Assembly: GCA_045645805.1 (NCBI GenBank)
Contig: JAZRJL010000042.1
Coordinates: forward strand, 1-8,951
Origin: SIG440 sp045645805
GTDB taxonomy: Bacteria; Bacillota; Clostridia; Monoglobales; Monoglobaceae
Direction: 5' to 3'
DNA length: 8,951 bases
Part shown: in pieces, positions 1 to 6,230 of the stretch
How the letters are laid out: each line of letters starts with the position of its first letter
How positions within the stretch are numbered: the stretch's first letter is position 1
Program-made: the position numbers and the translations under genes
Notes under the pieces: generated by a model
Seen by the model: the letters and a program-made list of their open reading frames with translations, nothing else
Told to the model about the DNA's origin: nothing
Databases searched by the model: none

Positions 1-43
1 ACAACTCCTTGGCTCACAGAACGACATGGCTACGATCCGACTT
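1..43 (-). other. Residual DNBSEQ/MGI sequencing adapter at contig end (not genomic)
   Basis: Read on the minus strand, bases 43 to 2 match, from memory, the complete 42-nt MGI/BGI read-2 adapter, which begins AAGTCGGATCGTAGCC and ends CCAAGGAGTTG. Base 1 is one extra base. The glutamate dehydrogenase reading frame stays open through this stretch but stops resembling its family exactly where the adapter begins: after the Gly-Gly-Gly at 44-52 the expected Lys-Gly-Gly is absent. It should be masked before any biological reading. Confidence 0.93.
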
Positions 44-426
44 CCGCCGCCGATGGGAAGACCTGTAAGGCTGTTCTTGAATGTCTGTTCAAAACCAGGG
101 AACTTGATAATACCGAGGTATACGTTGGGGGCAAATCTGAGACCGCCCTTGTAAGGACCGATTGCACTGTTAAACTGTACTCTGTAGCCTCTGTTTACCT
201 GAACGTTGCCGTTGTCGTCAACCCACGGTACACGGAAAGATATTGATCTTTCAGGCTCAACAAGTCTTTCAATAAGACCTGCAGCTTCATATTCAGGATG
301 CTGTTCAATTACAGGCTCCAAGGATTCAAGAACCTCGTAAACAGCCTGCAAGAATTCACTTTCTCCTGCGTTGCGTTTTTCTACTGTTTCGTAGACACGC
401 TTTAAGTATGCATTATTAATACTCAT
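44..426 (-). CDS. gdhA: NAD(P)-dependent glutamate dehydrogenase, N-terminal fragment (gene cut at contig end)
   Basis: Catalyses reversible reductive amination of 2-oxoglutarate with ammonia to glutamate in the cytoplasm. Only the first 127 codons are genomic. They cover the Glu/Leu/Phe/Val dehydrogenase dimerisation domain, with the family motifs GPYKGGLRF (residues 90-98), KFPGFEQTFKNSLTGLP (108-124) and the start of the glycine-rich P-I-G-G-G. The catalytic lysine and the Rossmann domain lie beyond the edge. In most relatives the KF-x-GFEQ position is Leu; here it is Pro (CCT), which may be real or a base error near the contig end. ATG at 426 has the SD AGGAG nine bases upstream and a good sigma-A promoter, so it is transcribed alone. 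The cut is caused by the adapter at 2-43, so this is not a pseudogene. Confidence 0.9.
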
Positions 427-467
427 TTTTACCATCTCCTAATTGAAATAAAATCGCTTTTCAAAAT

Positions 468-496
468 ATTATAACACATCAAAGCCGTGTATGCAA
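468..496 (-). promoter_or_regulatory. Sigma-A-type promoter for glutamate dehydrogenase
   Basis: On the minus strand, TTGCAT (491-496) and a perfect TATAAT (468-473) are separated by 17 bases. A TG one base upstream of the -10 makes it an extended -10. Transcription would begin near 461, giving a leader of about 35 nt before ATG at 426. The -35 matches the consensus only in TTG. Confidence 0.7.
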
Positions 497-549
497 TGTT
501 TTTTTACTAAAAAAACTATTTTTTTGTCATTTTTTGAATATATTTCAAG
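497..549. other. A/T-tract spacer between the flavoprotein gene and the gdhA promoter
   Basis: This 53-base stretch consists of alternating A and T runs. It can form short A-T-only stems, such as seven T, three loop bases and seven A around 500-516. No G-C-containing terminator hairpin is visible for the upstream flavoprotein gene. Transcription from that gene may therefore end poorly or continue into gdhA. The tracts could also act as an UP-like element for the gdhA promoter. Confidence 0.35.
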
Positions 550-1791
550 CTATACCGACATCCCCGCAAGTCTGCCCGTTGAAAACGCAATCTGAAGATT
601 AAAGCCTCCGGTATATGCATCCACATCAATAATTTCACCTGCAAAGTAAAGACCTTTTACAAGCTTTGACTCCATTGTAGATGAATTAATTTCTTTAACA
701 GAAATACCTCCCGAAGTAATGATTGCCTGCTCAATTGGGCAAAAGCCTGTAACATTAAACTCGATACCTTTAATAACCGAAACAAGCTTTTTACGTTCTT
801 CCTTTGTTACTGAATTAACCTTTTTCCTCGGGTCAATTCCTGAAAGGGCAACCACTATATCAATCAGACCGTTTGGCAAAAGCTCAGAAAGGCTGTTTAC
901 AAAATCACGGTTGGCAAACTTTTGAAAATCACGCAAAATTCTTGAATCAAGAGTTTTTTCATCAAGTGCCGGCTTTAAATCAAGTAAAATTCTGTATTTT
1001 CCGCTTTCCATTGGCCGCATATGTGCCGAAGCACTTAAAATCACCGGCCCGCTTAACCCAAAATGGGCAAAAAGCATTTCACCGAAATCCTTGTAAATAA
1101 CCTTGTTTTTTTCGTTTAAAACAGAAATCTCTATATTCTTAAGCGAAAGGCCCATAAGGTCATATGCCCATTTTTCTTCTACCGTTACCGGCACAAGTGA
1201 CGGAATAATTTCAGTAACAGTATGTCCCAAAACTTTTGCCCAGCCATAACCATCACCGGTTGAGCCTGTGCCCTGATATGATGCGCCTCCGGTTGCAATT
1301 ATCACCGACCTGGCTGAAATCTCGCTGTGTTTCTTCGTTGCAACACCGCAAGCACGCCCATCTTCATCTGTCAGAACCTTTAAAACTGTATCATGTAGTA
1401 TTTTTACGCTGCTTTTCTTTACATAGACCGACAACGCATCAACAACACTTTGGCTTTTATCAGAAACGGGGAAAACTCTGTTTCCCCGTTCAATCTTTGT
1501 TTCAACGCCAAGGTCATTGAAAAATTTAATTGTATCATCATTGGTAAAGCCGTAAAAAGCACTGTATAAAAACGTGCGGTTTACAGTTACATTTTCAAGA
1601 AGTGTTTCCACATCCTCACAGGCATTTGTAATATTGCAGCGACCTTTTCCCGTAATCAAAAGCTTTTTTCCAAGTATTCTGTTTTTTTCAATCAAAACAA
1701 CAGATTTACCTCGCTCTGCTGCCGTGCCTGCTGCTATAAGACCTGCTGCACCGCCACCAATTACTACAACATCAGCAATTATATCACTCAT
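550..1791 (-). CDS. BaiN/HI0933 (YhiN)-family FAD-dependent oxidoreductase
   Basis: A 413-aa cytoplasmic flavoprotein of the HI0933/YhiN family (now often named BaiN/RdsA or aminoacetone-oxidase-like). The N-terminal FAD-binding Rossmann motif is V-V-V-I-GGGAAG (residues 8-17), with an acidic residue closing the second strand at E35. The family signature GKKLLITGKGRCNITN follows. At the C-terminus, GLYFAGEIIDVDAYTGGFN is the second conserved flavin-binding segment. Length is normal and nothing is missing. The physiological substrate is not settled for most members; BaiN itself was implicated in bile-acid 7-dehydroxylation, but that cannot be inferred for this protein. It starts ten bases after the pseudouridine synthase stop codon, and its SD region (TAGG/AAAGG) overlaps that stop, indicating coupling within the operon. 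Confidence 0.9.
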   Translation of the reverse strand: MSDIIADVVVIGGGAAGLIAAGTAAERGKSVVLIEKNRILGKKLLITGKGRCNITNACEDVETLLENVTVNRTFLYSAFYGFTNDDTIKFFNDLGVETKIERGNRVFPVSDKSQSVVDALSVYVKKSSVKILHDTVLKVLTDEDGRACGVATKKHSEISARSVIIATGGASYQGTGSTGDGYGWAKVLGHTVTEIIPSLVPVTVEEKWAYDLMGLSLKNIEISVLNEKNKVIYKDFGEMLFAHFGLSGPVILSASAHMRPMESGKYRILLDLKPALDEKTLDSRILRDFQKFANRDFVNSLSELLPNGLIDIVVALSGIDPRKKVNSVTKEERKKLVSVIKGIEFNVTGFCPIEQAIITSGGISVKEINSSTMESKLVKGLYFAGEIIDVDAYTGGFNLQIAFSTGRLAGMSV

Positions 1792-1801
1792 ATACCTTTA
1801 C

Positions 1802-2611
1802 CTATTTTCTTTTTGTATTGCTTCGGTTTGAATTCTTTTTATGTGCTTTAAACTGCTTATTTCCCGAAGGTTTTCTACCTGATGGCTTTTTATTTTCTGC
1901 CTCAATTTTCTTAAGCATATTAACTTCAGATTCACTAAGTTTACGCCACTTTCCCAAAGGAAGATGTCCAAGTGTAAGACCTGCCTCGTGGGTACGTCTG
2001 AGTTTTTTGACAATGCACCCAAGTGCCTCAAACATCTTTCTTACCTGACGGTTACGTCCCTCATGAATTGTAATTTCAACCTTTGTTCCGTACTGGGTTG
2101 CACCCACAACCTCAACCTCGGCAGGACTTGTTTTCTGGCCGTCGATAACAACACCACGACGCAACTGCAAAATGGTGTCCATTGAAACGTCGCCTGTAAC
2201 TTCGGCAACATATGTCTTTTTTATATCATGCTTGGGATGGGTAATACGATAGGTCAAATCCCCGTCATTTGTCAAAAGCAAAAGGCCTTCGGTGTCATAA
2301 TCAAGTCTGCCCACGGGATAAATCCTTGCATTAATATCCGAAACAAGCTCCATAACCGTGGGTCTGCCCTTGTCATCCGAAACAGTAGTGATAAACCCAA
2401 CAGGCTTGTTAAGCATAATATATTCTTTTTTGACGGTGTTTTTTATACGCTCGCCGTCTACGGTAATTTCATCATAGTTTTCGTCTACCTGAACACCCAT
2501 CTCACGGACAATCTCACCGTTAACTGAAACTCTGCCCTCGGCAATAATTTTTTCCGAAGCACGGCGTGACGCAACCCCTGCATCAGCAAGGTATTTTTGT
2601 AATCTGACCAT
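1802..2611 (-). CDS. rluB: RsuA/RluB-family rRNA pseudouridine synthase
   Basis: Isomerises a specific uridine of ribosomal RNA to pseudouridine. The protein has an N-terminal S4 RNA-binding domain (residues 1-60, starting RLQKYLADAGVASRR). The catalytic domain follows, with the signature GRLDYDTEGLLLLTNDG and catalytic Asp104, and the later motif GRNRQVRKMFEALG. The last 35 or so residues are a very basic Lys/Arg/Asn/Ser tail, probably an unstructured RNA-binding extension. At 269 aa it is slightly long because of that tail. The family resemblance is closest to RluB (23S rRNA helix 89 region), but the exact target cannot be proved from sequence. Its ATG lies 17 bases after the PRPP-synthetase-like gene, in the same transcription unit. 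Confidence 0.92.
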   Translation of the reverse strand: MVRLQKYLADAGVASRRASEKIIAEGRVSVNGEIVREMGVQVDENYDEITVDGERIKNTVKKEYIMLNKPVGFITTVSDDKGRPTVMELVSDINARIYPVGRLDYDTEGLLLLTNDGDLTYRITHPKHDIKKTYVAEVTGDVSMDTILQLRRGVVIDGQKTSPAEVEVVGATQYGTKVEITIHEGRNRQVRKMFEALGCIVKKLRRTHEAGLTLGHLPLGKWRKLSESEVNMLKKIEAENKKPSGRKPSGNKQFKAHKKNSNRSNTKRK

Positions 2612-2628
2612 TTTTTACCTCATTGGTT

Positions 2629-3759
2629 TTACATATTATTGTATTTATCAAGAATTTTTTCAATTCTCTTAATAGGGTTAAGCAATTCGCTGATTGAATG
2701 TTCAGCGTTAAGCTCACTTATAAGAAGTGCAACATACTTACTCATATCAACCTGGTGATACCAGGGTTTTGTAAGAAGTTCAGGCTTTGCATAGATAAGG
2801 TTTGTGGTAAACACGCCCTCAATAAGACCTTCTTCATAAGCCTTGTCAAATCTGTCAAAGCCTTCGGTAAAGAGACCAAATGTAGAGAACACAAATACAC
2901 GTGATGCCTTTCTTTTTTTCAATTCTCTTGAAACATCTATCATCGAATCGCCCGAAGAAATCATATCATCAATAACAATAGCATTTTTGCCATTTAAGTC
3001 TGTTCCTAAAAACTCATGTGCAACAATGGGATTTTTGCCGTTTACAACACGTGAATAATCACGACGCTTGTAGAACATACCAAGGCCCATTCCAAGAACG
3101 GATGAATAATACATACATCTTGACATTGCACCTTCATCAGGTGAAATAATCATTGTATTTTCCTTGTTAAGAATAATATCCTTGTCATACTTAAGACAGC
3201 TTTTTATCATCTGGTATGTAGGCATTACATTTTCAAAGCCTTTAAGAGGGATTGCATTCTGAACTCTGGGGTCATGTGCATCAAAGGTAATGATATTGTC
3301 AACACCGATATTGCAAAGCTCCTGAAGTGCCATTGCACAGTCCAGAGATTCTCTTGAAGAACGTTTGTGCTGACGACCCTCATAAAGCATAGGCATAATA
3401 ACGGTTATGCGTTTTGCTTTTCCGCCTATTGCAGAAATGGCACGCTTTAAATCCTGATAATGGTCATCAGGACTCATAGGAACATCAACGCCGTAAAGCT
3501 TGTAAGTTTCGCCGTAGTTAAAGCAATCAACCACGATATAAACATCATAGGTACGTGCTGAATGTAGGAGTGCCGCCTTTGCTTCACCTGTGCCAAATCT
3601 TGACATCTTTATAGGCAAAATAAATGTACCAAGATTATTAACATCGTCTGCATTAAAGGTCTTTAAATAATAATCCACCTTTTCACAAAAGCTTTCACAG
3701 CCGTTCATTCCTATAACGCCAAGTCTGCCAAGGTTATAGGATTCAATTGATGATTTCAT
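2629..3759 (-). CDS. Ribose-phosphate pyrophosphokinase-like protein (divergent PRPP synthetase)
   Basis: Predicted to form phosphoribosyl pyrophosphate from ribose 5-phosphate and ATP. It has the two-domain phosphoribosyltransferase layout of PRPP synthetases. Y-E-G-RQHKRSSRES (residues 126-138) corresponds to the family's ARQDRK-x-x-SRE ATP-site segment, and FDAHDP (159-164) to D-L-H-A. SPDEGAMSR (206-214), the KRR of the catalytic flexible loop (231-233) and the PRPP loop VIDDMISSGDS (262-272) follow. At 376 aa it is about 60 residues longer than the usual 310-320. The extra length lies in an N-terminal lead and a C-terminal extension (S-E-L-N-P-I-K-R-I-E-K-I-L). This is a divergent clostridial type and may be a paralogue of a housekeeping Prs elsewhere. 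ATG at 3759 has AAAGGAG upstream. It follows nicotinate phosphoribosyltransferase, which consumes PRPP, supporting a supply role in NAD salvage. Confidence 0.87.
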   Translation of the reverse strand: MKSSIESYNLGRLGVIGMNGCESFCEKVDYYLKTFNADDVNNLGTFILPIKMSRFGTGEAKAALLHSARTYDVYIVVDCFNYGETYKLYGVDVPMSPDDHYQDLKRAISAIGGKAKRITVIMPMLYEGRQHKRSSRESLDCAMALQELCNIGVDNIITFDAHDPRVQNAIPLKGFENVMPTYQMIKSCLKYDKDIILNKENTMIISPDEGAMSRCMYYSSVLGMGLGMFYKRRDYSRVVNGKNPIVAHEFLGTDLNGKNAIVIDDMISSGDSMIDVSRELKKRKASRVFVFSTFGLFTEGFDRFDKAYEEGLIEGVFTTNLIYAKPELLTKPWYHQVDMSKYVALLISELNAEHSISELLNPIKRIEKILDKYNNM

Positions 3760-3787
3760 AGAATTTCTCCTTTGAATTTATTATATT

Positions 3788-3808
3788 TTAAAAAGCACTA
3801 CACTGCTT
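3788..3808 (-). terminator. Possible weak hairpin/attenuator between NAPRTase and PRPP-synthetase genes
   Basis: In the 54-base gap between the two genes, minus-strand RNA can form a 5-bp stem, AAGCA/TGCTT (3804-3808 with 3793-3797), with a 6-nt loop, followed by a short T run. The stem is short, so termination would be partial at best. A perfect TATAAT (3780-3785) lies just downstream, but no acceptable -35 is found at 16-18 bases, so I do not call a promoter there. Confidence 0.3.
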
Positions 3809-3813
3809 AAATT

Positions 3814-5289
3814 TTACTTATGCTCAGACAAAAGCTTGTATTTAATATCCCAAAGCTTCTGAGAAAGGTCAACGTAATATTCATGAGGATTTTCAAAACG
3901 TTTAACCTCCTCCCATATTTTGCCTATCTGTTCTTCACAATAATCTCTGATTGTTTTGAGGTCAGGGGTTTTGTAAACACACTTACCTTTTTCAAATATT
4001 GGCACCTGAAGCTCAACCGCAGTAAAATTAGAAATAGTTTTACGTTTCCATGTATGCTCAGGATTAAAGATTTCATAATCCCGACTATCGTCAATTCTCT
4101 CATCAGCAAGGGTAAGAACATCAGCAATCGCCATCCCTGTTTCGTTTGAAAACAACCTGTATACCTTTTTAAAGCATGGGTTTGTAATCTTTGCCACATT
4201 TTCGCTTACTTTAATTTTGGGTATCATTGTACCGTTCTTTTCAACAGCTACAAGCTTATACACACCACCAAAAACAGGCTCGGACTTTGAAGTAATTAAT
4301 CTCTCTCCAACACCGAATGAATCAATGCAGGCACCCTGCTTTAGGATATCACGGATAATATGCTCGTCAAGAGAATTTGAAACAACAATTGCCACATCCT
4401 CATATCCTGCGGCATCAAGCATCTTTCGGGTCTGCTTTGTCAGGTAGGTAATGTCGCCACTGTCGATTCTTACACCCTTGGGCCGAATCCCCATAGGCTT
4501 AAGAATTTCATCAAAGACACGTATTGCATTGGGAATACCCGATTTTAAAACATTAAATGTATCAACAAGCAACGTACAAGCATTTGGATAAGCAAGGGCA
4601 TAAGCCTTAAAAGCCTCATATTCTGAATCAAATGATTGAATCCAGCTGTGTGCCATTGTACCAAGTGCAGGGACTCCAAAAAGCTTGTCCGTAACTGTGC
4701 AGGCAGTACCCGAAGCACCGCCTATATATGCAGCTCTTGCACCAAGTATTGCACCGCCTGTGCCTTGAGCACGGCGTGAGCCAAATTCCATAACTGGTCT
4801 GCCCTCGGCAGCACGCACTATGCGATTGCACTTTGTAGCAATCAGGCTTTGATGATTTACCGAAAGCAAAATCATGGTTTCAACAAACTGAGCCTGAATA
4901 AGCGGACCCCTTACCGTAAGAATTGGTTCGTTAGGGAAAATTGGAGTTCCCTCAGGAATTGCCCACACATCACACTCAAACTTGAAATTTTTGAGATAAT
5001 CTAAAAATTCCTCACAAAAAATACCCTTGCTTCGCAGGAACTGAATATCATCATCTTCAAACCGAAGCTCGTTGAGATACTCAATCACCTGTTCAACCCC
5101 TGCCATAATGGCAAAGCCTGCATTATCGGGCACTTTTCTGAAGAACATATCAAAATATGCAATTTCATTGTGCATATTATTCTGAAAATAACCATTTGCC
5201 ATGGTTATCTCATAAAAATCAGTAAGAAGTGTGTTGTTCATAAGCTTTACACAGCCTTTTCGTTTGTTTAAAAATATATTTGAATTCAT
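3814..5289 (-). CDS. pncB: Nicotinate phosphoribosyltransferase (NAD salvage)
   Basis: Joins nicotinate to PRPP, with ATP use, to give nicotinate mononucleotide, the first step of the Preiss-Handler NAD salvage route. Family motifs run in order: L-L-TDFYEITMANGYF at the true N-terminus, EFGSRRAQG, GARAAYIGGASGT, GTMAHSWIQSF, LLVDTFN, GVRIDSGD, SNSLDE and FGVGERL, then a C-terminal K-V-Y-R-L region. All active-site segments are present. Start choice is uncertain. ATG at 5289 has AAAGGA 11 bases upstream; ATG at 5241, where family similarity begins, has only a distant AAAAGG. A TTG/ATG further up (5328/5325) lies inside a hairpin stem and is unlikely. From 5289 the protein is 491 aa, in the family's usual range. 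It heads an operon with a PRPP-synthetase-like gene. Confidence 0.92.
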   Translation of the reverse strand: MNSNIFLNKRKGCVKLMNNTLLTDFYEITMANGYFQNNMHNEIAYFDMFFRKVPDNAGFAIMAGVEQVIEYLNELRFEDDDIQFLRSKGIFCEEFLDYLKNFKFECDVWAIPEGTPIFPNEPILTVRGPLIQAQFVETMILLSVNHQSLIATKCNRIVRAAEGRPVMEFGSRRAQGTGGAILGARAAYIGGASGTACTVTDKLFGVPALGTMAHSWIQSFDSEYEAFKAYALAYPNACTLLVDTFNVLKSGIPNAIRVFDEILKPMGIRPKGVRIDSGDITYLTKQTRKMLDAAGYEDVAIVVSNSLDEHIIRDILKQGACIDSFGVGERLITSKSEPVFGGVYKLVAVEKNGTMIPKIKVSENVAKITNPCFKKVYRLFSNETGMAIADVLTLADERIDDSRDYEIFNPEHTWKRKTISNFTAVELQVPIFEKGKCVYKTPDLKTIRDYCEEQIGKIWEEVKRFENPHEYYVDLSQKLWDIKYKLLSEHK

Positions 5290-5298
5290 TATAACGAC

Positions 5299-5366
5299 GG
5301 TCCTTTGTTTAAACATTGATACCATCAATGTTTGAAAATTGTCTTAAAAAACAATTTTCAAGGACC
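5299..5366 (-). promoter_or_regulatory. Two-hairpin structure in the pncB leader that encloses the SD
   Basis: An outer 7-bp stem (GGTCCTT 5299-5305 with AAGGACC 5360-5366) encloses two perfect hairpins. The first has 10-bp arms 5311-5320 and 5324-5333 with a 3-nt loop. The second has 11-bp arms 5332-5342 and 5351-5361 with an 8-nt loop; the two compete for one or two bases. On the minus-strand RNA the 3' outer arm, AAGGACC, contains the best SD (AAAGGA, 5301-5306) for the start at 5289, so the fold would hide it. This matches no riboswitch class I know. It could equally be part of a palindromic repeat. Confidence 0.6.
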
Positions 5367-5378
5367 TAATTTCAATAA

Positions 5379-5463
5379 AATATCAGGAATTTGCAATACA
5401 AATTCCCTGACAAAGCAATGCTTTGTCAGGAAAAACACTATATGTGTTTTTCCATAAGATATT
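5379..5463 (-). promoter_or_regulatory. Three contiguous perfect hairpins at the 5' end of the pncB leader
   Basis: Three hairpins stand end to end. The first has 10-bp arms 5444-5453 and 5429-5438 (GGAAAAACAC type) with a 5-nt loop. The second is a 25-base palindrome, 5406-5430, with 12-bp arms (CCTGACAAAGCA) around one base. The third has 8-bp arms 5399-5406 and 5386-5393 (GGAATTTG) with a 5-nt loop. Neighbouring arms share terminal GG or CC bases. A 6-bp outer pairing, AATATC 5379-5384 with GATATT 5458-5463, can close the set, although the predicted transcription start falls within it. The promoter at 5467-5495 puts the whole array in the pncB leader. Confidence 0.65.
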
Positions 5464-5466
5464 CTC

Positions 5467-5495
5467 ATTATATCATTTTCCCCATAATATTGCAA
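5467..5495 (-). promoter_or_regulatory. Sigma-A promoter for the pncB operon
   Basis: TTGCAA (5490-5495) and a perfect TATAAT (5467-5472) on the minus strand are separated by exactly 17 bases, with an extended -10 TG (TGATATAAT). The predicted start is near 5460, at the edge of the hairpin array. That gives a leader of about 170 nt before the ATG at 5289. No other convincing promoter was seen further down this gene run. Confidence 0.75.
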
Positions 5496-5531
5496 GTGAA
5501 ATAGTTAAATAAAGTCACATTTAAGCAATTT

Positions 5532-5771
5532 TTAGTTGATATTGTCAATAATTATAATATCATCGCCTATTTTTTTTATATTTTCCCACTTAATTACTAT
5601 ATCATCCTCTTTTCCCAAAAATCCCATAAGCCGATATGCGCCCGGGACAACCAAAGCCGTCAACCTGCCGTTTTTAAGATCAATTTCCACATCGGAAACA
5701 AATCCCAGCCTCGCCCCGTCAGACACATTTATAACTTCTTTTGTTTTAAGCTCATTTATGCTGCAAATCAA
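5532..5771 (-). CDS. YlmC/YmxH-family PRC-barrel sporulation protein
   Basis: A 79-aa single PRC-barrel protein. The first strand carries S-I-N-E-L-K-TKEVINVSDG, followed by A-R-L-G-F-V-S-D-V-E-I-D, then N-G-R-L-T-A-L-V-V-P-G, a G-K-E-D-D-I-V-I-K-W turn and I-K-K-I-G-D-D-I-I-I-I at the C-terminus. This is the layout of the YlmC/YmxH family, restricted to endospore formers; its molecular role is unknown. In many spore formers it lies near sigE-sigG, and here it is divergent from sigG, which supports the assignment. The start is TTG at 5771, with AAAGGAG nine bases upstream; the nearby ATG (5776) is in another frame and meets a stop after one codon. A sigma-E-like promoter lies just upstream. 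Confidence 0.88.
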   Translation of the reverse strand: MICSINELKTKEVINVSDGARLGFVSDVEIDLKNGRLTALVVPGAYRLMGFLGKEDDIVIKWENIKKIGDDIIIIDNIN

Positions 5772-5794
5772 ACCATTCCGCTCCTTTCCGTATT

Positions 5795-5823
5795 ACTTTA
5801 TGCCATATGTCCCGCTGATATTC
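5795..5823 (-). promoter_or_regulatory. Sigma-E-like promoter for the YlmC/YmxH gene
   Basis: On the minus strand, GAATATC (5817-5823) and CATAAAGT (5795-5802) are separated by 14 bases. This matches the Bacillus sigma-E consensus (KMATATT, 14-15 bases, CATACAHT) at 6 of 7 and 6 of 8 positions. Transcription would begin next to the SD, giving a very short leader. The match is by eye in AT-rich DNA, so it is only suggestive. Confidence 0.42.
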
Positions 5824-5851
5824 TTTTAATAGTCCAAAAATTAAAAATGCC

Positions 5852-5881
5852 GTATATCCTCTCTCGGTTTGTGAGATAATG
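5852..5881 (+). promoter_or_regulatory. Sigma-F-like promoter for sigG
   Basis: GTATA (5852-5856), a 15-base spacer and TGAGATAATG (5872-5881) closely match the sigma-F pattern GYWTA ... GGNNANAHTR; only the first G of the -10 differs. The sigG gene of B. subtilis is transcribed by sigma-F in the forespore, so the site fits the gene. The start would lie near 5888, with the SD GAGAGGGG at 5898-5905. Confidence 0.6.
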
Positions 5882-5914
5882 TTTTTAGGAAAATTTTGAG
5901 AGGGGATGGATTTT

Positions 5915-6217
5915 TTGATAAACAAGGTAGATATCTGCGGGGTAAATACATCTAAACTGCCCGTTTTGACCGAGGCACAAAAACGAGAACTGTTTGAAAA
6001 AATTCAAAAGGGGGACAAAAATGCCCGACAGGAATTTATATATGGAAATCTGAGATTGGTGCTTAGTGTACTGCAGCGTTTCTCAAATCGGAATGAAAAT
6101 ATTGACGATTTATTTCAGGTTGGATGCATAGGCCTCATAAAAGCTCTTGATAATTTTGATACCTCTCATGGTGTAAGATTTTCGACGTACGCTGTGCCAA
6201 TGAATGTACCTTGGTGA
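5915..6217 (+). pseudogene. sigG: 5' part of sigG (forespore sigma factor G), interrupted in region 2.3
   Basis: Sigma-G directs late forespore transcription. The start NKVDICGVNTSKLPVL is the SigG-specific N-terminus. Region 2.1 (NLRLVLSVLQRF) and region 2.2 (DDLFQVGCIGLIKALDNFD) follow, then FSTYAVPM. In intact SigG (about 260 aa) this continues I-I-G-E-I-R-R-Y-L-R-D-N; here it reads N-V-P-W and stops at 6215-6217. The product (100 aa from TTG, 103 from ATG 5906) lacks the -10 recognition part of region 2 and all of regions 3 and 4, so it cannot work alone. I prefer TTG 5915, nine bases after AGGGG, because ATG 5906 abuts the SD. Promoter, SD and coding residues before the break look intact, indicating recent or reversible interruption rather than decay. 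A convergent serine recombinase follows within 11 bases, as in sigK skin elements. The 3' half is not in the window. Confidence 0.88.
6187..6214. other. Predicted attachment-site junction (sigG / recombinase element)
   Basis: Family similarity of sigG ends at CCAATGA (6197-6203), after which the expected codons for Ile-Ile-Gly-Glu are missing, so the crossover should fall at or just before 6203. The junction lies between two GTAC copies (6187-6190, 6206-6209) and carries a small dyad, CCAA/TTGG (6197-6200, 6211-6214). It contains AATGA (6199-6203), the pentamer I recall as the repeated core at the B. subtilis sigK skin junction; a 5-base match can be chance. The exact core needs the other junction. 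Confidence 0.5.
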
Positions 6218-6230
6218 AAAAATTTTTTCA
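6215..6230. repeat. Perfect 16-bp palindrome formed by the two convergent stop codons
   Basis: TGAAAAAATTTTTTCA is perfectly symmetrical. Its left TGA is the stop of the sigG fragment and its right TCA, read in reverse, is the stop of the recombinase gene. It may act as a weak bidirectional termination site. The stem is mostly A-T, so a strong hairpin is not expected. Confidence 0.6.

Noticed and set aside
44..426. Glutamate dehydrogenase as a genuine pseudogene disrupted at the Gly-rich motif
   Set aside because: The break coincides exactly with the first base of a sequencing adapter, so the truncation is technical.
1236..1520. Plus-strand open frames opposite the minus-strand genes (for example 1236-1520, 3820-4149, 6956-7225, 8496-8822)
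   Set aside because: Each lies fully over a well-supported gene in the opposite strand, has no recognisable domain and reads as low-complexity shadow protein.
3780..3785. Internal promoter before the PRPP-synthetase-like gene
   Set aside because: A perfect TATAAT exists but no acceptable -35 at 16-18 bases; the site lies in a short A/T-rich intergenic gap where such matches are common.
5290..5328. Longer nicotinate phosphoribosyltransferase starting at TTG 5328 or ATG 5325
   Set aside because: These codons lie inside a perfect hairpin arm of the leader, have no SD, and add residues with no family similarity.
5299..5463. CRISPR array or T-box leader
   Set aside because: The palindromes differ in sequence and have no regular repeat-spacer spacing; there is no T-box antiterminator motif or specifier loop, and no cas genes are present.
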